NCBI GenBank assembly: GCA_029940175.1
Contig: JAOZRM010000021.1
Coordinates: forward strand, 3,990-21,755
Source: Candidatus Sabulitectum sp.
Lineage (GTDB): Bacteria > Fermentibacterota > Fermentibacteria > Fermentibacterales > JCC-6
Reading direction: 5' to 3'
DNA: 17,766 bases
Of the stretch, positions 14,292 to 17,766 are shown piece by piece. A program made the position numbers and the translations under genes. The notes beneath the pieces were generated by a model. The model ran no database searches. It was not told the DNA's origin and saw only the letters and a program-made list of their open reading frames with translations. Each line of letters begins with the position of its first letter. Positions within the stretch are counted from its first letter, which is position 1.

Positions 14292-15773
14292 TCAGTCTGG
14301 TTGCGGCAATGGAAAGGTGTTCCGCTCAAATTCAGAACCGGCAAAGATCAGGTATGCATCGGGGTACAATTCCAGTAGATCTTCGGTTGCTCGGTGAAGA
14401 TCGGGATCTTCCTGCCAGTAGTATGGACCGGCGTAAACAAGCCAGCCCTGAAAGCCAGAGAGAGACTGCCAGTCTGGAATCCAGAGAATTCCCGTTTCAA
14501 TATCGAATGCCTGCTGTAACTCTGTTGCTCGATGTTCAGCTGATGCAGAGTCTTGGAGCACTTCACAGGAAACAATCCAACCCAGTGGCTCTCTGAAAAC
14601 AACCGTGTTCTCATTTATCTCTGGATAGCCTGCTTCTGAACCGGTGACATGTCCATATTCATCAGTTCGGAGGAGCCATATACTCCCACTTCCCTCGAGC
14701 GTTGTTGTGCCGCAGAGAATGAAACCTCCGCCGGGGATCTGTCTTACCGACTCAATAACGGAGAATCCTGCGAATGTGTAATTTCTCTTCCATTGCAGTT
14801 CTCCTGTGTGATCCAGCAGGGCAAGCCAGCCACTGTACTCATCATCACTTGATTTTTCCAGTCCTGTAAGGGCAATCATTCCATCCGCCATTATCTCAAC
14901 ACAGGTTGCTCTGTCTGTACCCTGGAATTCAGATGTGTAACTCCACAGAGGATTTCCCAGGTGATCCATTCTTGTGAGAAAGGCGTCTGAATCTTCAGTT
15001 CTTCCGCAGATCACGTACCCGCCATCCTCTGTGGCATCCACACTGGCTGTGTGATGAATTTGAGTGCTTTCCGGAATTTTGGTGTACTCCAATTGCCCTG
15101 TGTTATCAATCCTCAGGATCCAGCTTTCCTGTCCATATCCATCTTTCCCCATGGCAAGAAACCCATCATTGTTGTCTGCAGTGAAGGCTTCGATATAGTA
15201 TTCTTCGTTAAGATTCTCTGACTGCCACAGCATGTTGCCGGTTTGATCGTACATCACAAAAAAGGCATCAGTATACGGGTGGCTGAAGGCAAGGAGATAC
15301 CCTCCTGTGGATCCTGCCAGGCCCGCGGTGTTGTATACGTTATCGTCATTTTTTCCAAAAACCTGCTCCCAGACAATAACCCCGGTAGAATCAACTTTTA
15401 TCAGACATACATCAGTGTCAATCCCAGTGGCTCTTGGTTCACTGTATCCGGAAATGAGACATCCGCCATCCGCAGTGGGTAAAATGTATCCACCACTCTC
15501 GAAATCTCTGGAATTGGTGTTGCTTTCATAAAAAGGGCGTGACCAGAGAATATTGCCTTCATCATCCGTTCTGATAAGCCACATTATGCCGAAGTAAGAG
15601 TTCTGACGGTCAAAACATGAGATGTAATACCCGTTTTGTGCTGAAACGGCCTGCACGCCGCTGGCATCCGAGCCGGAATATGTTCTTGAGAATGTGAGAT
15701 CGGCACTGGCGGAGGAGGGAAAGGATAGAATCATGATTGAAATGAGTGTCCCGACAAAAAACAATGTTTTCAT
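14292..15773 (-). CDS. Secreted seven-bladed beta-propeller protein with SPOR-like C-terminal domain
   Basis: A 493-residue protein with a standard signal peptide (MKTLFFVGTLISIMILSFPSSASA). Residues 45-390 hold seven repeats, each with a DGGYxIxG-like strand (near 47, 102, 157, 203, 250, 297 and 348) and, about 20-25 residues later, a D-x-x-G-x-x-x-W turn (70, 127, 175, 222, 269, 320, 370). This spacing of roughly 50 residues indicates a seven-bladed propeller. Residues 398-480 resemble a SPOR peptidoglycan-binding fold (GWIVSCEVLQDSASAEHRATELQQAF, GWLVYAGPYY, PDAYLIFAGSEF). The likely location is the periplasm or cell surface, perhaps bound to septal peptidoglycan. The upstream membrane-protein gene ends 11 bases away, so they are probably one operon. 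The ligand is unknown. Confidence 0.75.
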   Translation of the reverse strand: MKTLFFVGTLISIMILSFPSSASADLTFSRTYSGSDASGVQAVSAQNGYYISCFDRQNSYFGIMWLIRTDDEGNILWSRPFYESNTNSRDFESGGYILPTADGGCLISGYSEPRATGIDTDVCLIKVDSTGVIVWEQVFGKNDDNVYNTAGLAGSTGGYLLAFSHPYTDAFFVMYDQTGNMLWQSENLNEEYYIEAFTADNNDGFLAMGKDGYGQESWILRIDNTGQLEYTKIPESTQIHHTASVDATEDGGYVICGRTEDSDAFLTRMDHLGNPLWSYTSEFQGTDRATCVEIMADGMIALTGLEKSSDDEYSGWLALLDHTGELQWKRNYTFAGFSVIESVRQIPGGGFILCGTTTLEGSGSIWLLRTDEYGHVTGSEAGYPEINENTVVFREPLGWIVSCEVLQDSASAEHRATELQQAFDIETGILWIPDWQSLSGFQGWLVYAGPYYWQEDPDLHRATEDLLELYPDAYLIFAGSEFERNTFPLPQPD

Positions 15774-15784
15774 TCTCTGGTCCT

Positions 15785-16384
15785 TTACTGTAAAGAACTG
15801 AATAATGCAGTACCCATAAGAATTCCCAAACCGGAGAGAATGGATTGAAGCAGAAGAGAGATGCCCCAGGGAAGCTGTCCCTTCTCCAGGTCACCTTTAT
15901 CATGGAGAGACCGAAAAAAGGAACGGAGAATGAATACAAGGGGAATCACTCCCAGTGGAATGAACAGAGCAGCACATATTATCCACCCGAGTACCAGTCT
16001 TCCTCCCATGCCGATACCAAAACCGAACTGCGTGAAATTCCAGCCCAGTGAAATGAATAGAGCGGACCACGAAAGCGACATAAGATTTGGACCCTGAATC
16101 TTGGAGACCATTGCAAGGGAACTGAACAAAGCCAGCATCAGGAGTAGCATGGAAACAGGGAATATCCAGATCCAGTCTGGTGCTGGATGGGCTATTTCAT
16201 AGGGACCACCTGCAGCAACAAATCCCCCCAGATGCATTACTCCCCTCATGGCAAGGTAAAGGCACGCAAGACTGAAGGAGAATATCACAGGGTTCAGTAA
16301 AAAAACCGCCCAGTGGCCCGGTCTGGCACCGAAGCCCCGGGCAACAGGCCTTCCTGTTACAAACTTATCTTTTAGTGGTCTCAT
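15785..16384 (-). CDS. Polytopic membrane protein of unknown function
   Basis: A 199-residue protein. After a basic N-terminus (MRPLKDKFVTGRPVARGFGARPGH), about five hydrophobic segments are seen at roughly 25-46, 70-93, 100-122, 128-152 and 172-195, with a charged loop RSLHDKGDLEKGQ near 155-167. I do not recognise a family. The ATG at 16384 has AAGGAG 9 bases ahead, a textbook ribosome site. A TTG 48 bases upstream in frame would add 16 residues that include this site, so I reject it. It is the first gene of an operon with the beta-propeller protein. Confidence 0.75.
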   Translation of the reverse strand: MRPLKDKFVTGRPVARGFGARPGHWAVFLLNPVIFSFSLACLYLAMRGVMHLGGFVAAGGPYEIAHPAPDWIWIFPVSMLLLMLALFSSLAMVSKIQGPNLMSLSWSALFISLGWNFTQFGFGIGMGGRLVLGWIICAALFIPLGVIPLVFILRSFFRSLHDKGDLEKGQLPWGISLLLQSILSGLGILMGTALFSSLQ

Positions 16385-16610
16385 TTCATCAGTCTCCTTC
16401 AGATTACCGGAAATTCCATACCCTTGTGACAATACTGCTCATGACCTTGGCCGGTCAATTCCAGCTAAAAATACCTCATTGCTGGACAGAGCTTAAAGAT
16501 GTATTTTCTTCTGCAATAGAGAAGTCGTTGGAAATGAGATCAAGGAGTTGGTTAACTAAAATTCAGCCAGGCAAAGGCGAACCTCGGATGAGGTTGAACA
16601 GGAGGACCCG

Positions 16611-17766
16611 ATGAAGTATCAGCTACTGTCAGATGCCGATATGAAAGCAATGGACGCTCTTAAAAAACATCATGGTGGCGCTGAGCTTATTGTGAAAACA
16701 ATCTCTGAAATGAGAGATTTTGAGACAAGGAAGCGAATCCTTGCCGAAAAGGGCTTCGGAAAAATGATTGAAGATGCGGAAGCTTATGCCAAAAACTTCC
16801 CGCAGGTGGAAGATTTTGAGAAGGCCAATGGAATAGTTTACAATGATTCACTCGGTGTGGGCACCAGCCAGGTTTCCGGATTTCAGGGGGCAAAGGTAAC
16901 ACTTGATTCAATGAGAAGAATAGCAGAAAGTGCAGGCTCAGATGAACCATGTTATGCACCACAGGAGATGATATCTGTTGTGGCTCTTACTGATAATTAT
17001 GTTTACAACGGAGATCTCATGGCTACCCTTGCCATGTCCGAAAATATCATGAAGGCCAGCAAGTTCTGCAGCACAAACCTTATTGGAATACCTCAGCCCG
17101 AGGCCAGATTCAAAGAGCTTGAAGCTGTTACCGGTGAGAAGTTTGTTCGCTACGAATGCGAAGAAGGTGTTAGCGCTCTTACTCTGAAGAATCAGGGCAC
17201 TCCTTTCGGTAACTTCGGTGGTATTGAAGTGGCCAATAACAACCATCTGATCTATCTCGATGGAGTTACCCGTACAGCACTTGCAACAGGTGGAGATTTC
17301 TTCCTGAACCCCAGTTGGAGTACAATCGTTGCGATCTGTTACTACGGTCGCGATCTTCCCAACCTCAACATCAAGATCTCAATGCTTCTTGCAACCCAGA
17401 ACCCAATGCAGTTCAGGATGCTTCTCAACATCATGAATGAGTATCTCAGAGATGACGGTACCTCACCTATTTACGAGATCAACATTGGTAATGGAAGTAC
17501 AGCAGCCAACTTCATTCAGTGCGCTAAAGAACTTGATGCAAGTGGTATCAAGGGAATCAGTCTTGCTGCTCACATCTACATTAACCCTGATTTGGGAATG
17601 CCAAACTTCAACTGGACAAATCACATGTTTGATGTTCTCCAGAGCGGAACCAACATGACTTTCAAGTACGAGAGTGATGGTACTGCACACGAGCTTGATA
17701 CCATGGCCACTTACTTTATCTCTGAGGAAGAGCGTGAGGCTATGGGTATACAGATCGGTGAAGTGA
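16611..17766 (+). CDS. Unrecognised large cytoplasmic protein, cut by right edge
   Basis: An open frame of 385 codons from the ATG at 16611 to the window end, without a stop. GGAGG lies 6 bases ahead of the start. There is no signal peptide or membrane segment. The sequence is soluble alpha/beta: a helical first 70 residues, then Gly/Asn-rich loops and beta-alpha alternation (GNFGGIEVANNNHLIYLDG, FFLNPSWSTIVAICYYGRDLP, YEINIGNGSTAANFIQCAKELDASGIKGISLAAHIYINPDLG). This would suit a barrel-type enzyme, but I cannot name a family. Codon choice in the second half is strongly biased to AAC, TTC, ATC, GGT, CTT and CGT, as in highly expressed genes. No operon partner is visible to the left. Confidence 0.8.
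   Translation, partial: MKYQLLSDADMKAMDALKKHHGGAELIVKTISEMRDFETRKRILAEKGFGKMIEDAEAYAKNFPQVEDFEKANGIVYNDSLGVGTSQVSGFQGAKVTLDSMRRIAESAGSDEPCYAPQEMISVVALTDNYVYNGDLMATLAMSENIMKASKFCSTNLIGIPQPEARFKELEAVTGEKFVRYECEEGVSALTLKNQGTPFGNFGGIEVANNNHLIYLDGVTRTALATGGDFFLNPSWSTIVAICYYGRDLPNLNIKISMLLATQNPMQFRMLLNIMNEYLRDDGTSPIYEINIGNGSTAANFIQCAKELDASGIKGISLAAHIYINPDLGMPNFNWTNHMFDVLQSGTNMTFKYESDGTAHELDTMATYFISEEEREAMGIQIGEV

Noticed and set aside
16385..16432. TTG start at 16432 for the polytopic membrane protein
   Set aside because: The added 16 residues are encoded by the sequence that contains the AAGGAG ribosome site of the ATG at 16384.
16385..16614. 79-codon plus-strand frame between the membrane protein and the right-edge gene
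   Set aside because: It overlaps the start of the minus-strand membrane gene and the ribosome site of the next gene, and shows no domain or good start.

Overview
The window looks like a chromosomal segment of an anaerobic bacterium of the Fibrobacteres-Chlorobi-Bacteroidetes type. A candidate phylum such as Fermentibacterota is my best guess, but the sequence does not prove it. The pointers are large secreted proteins with a type IX secretion-like C-terminal beta-sandwich, an anaerobe-type homocysteine pathway (COG1900/COG2122), and a three-module B12-dependent methionine synthase whose reactivation domain is a separate protein. Coding density is high, with clear Shine-Dalgarno sites (GGAGG variants) in front of most genes. 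No rRNA, tRNA, CRISPR array or intact insertion sequence is visible.

Layout. 1-2502 (minus): the N-terminal part of a secreted protein running off the left edge, preceded by a secreted C39-type cysteine peptidase. 2634-4298 (plus): an NfeD / SPFH-stomatin / small membrane protein operon ending in a strong terminator. 4348-5409 (minus): an exported TPR-plus-esterase protein. 5410-5728: non-coding. 5729-9443 (minus): an overlapping operon metF, MetH-reactivation protein, metH. 9444-9883: a 440-base divergent intergenic region rich in hairpins. 9884-11738 (plus): COG2122 (UPF0280) and COG1900 (DUF39). 11739-12063: a hairpin, then an AT-rich stretch with a promoter and direct repeats. 12064-13522 (plus): an HTH regulator and a nucleotidyltransferase that look like a toxin-antitoxin or defence pair. 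13670-16384 (minus): a small exported protein, a seven-bladed beta-propeller with a SPOR-like tail, and a polytopic membrane protein. 16611-17766 (plus): a large unrecognised protein with biased codon use, cut by the right edge.

How the genes work together. The centre is a methionine-synthesis locus. COG1900 with COG2122 would put sulfur onto aspartate semialdehyde to make homocysteine. MetF supplies 5-methyltetrahydrofolate, MetH methylates homocysteine, and the small MetH-like protein would reductively reactivate oxidised cobalamin. The two transcription units face away from each other and share one structured control region. The other secreted and membrane genes fit envelope maintenance. 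The HTH/nucleotidyltransferase pair, with its own promoter and probable operator, is the one clearly accessory-looking module.
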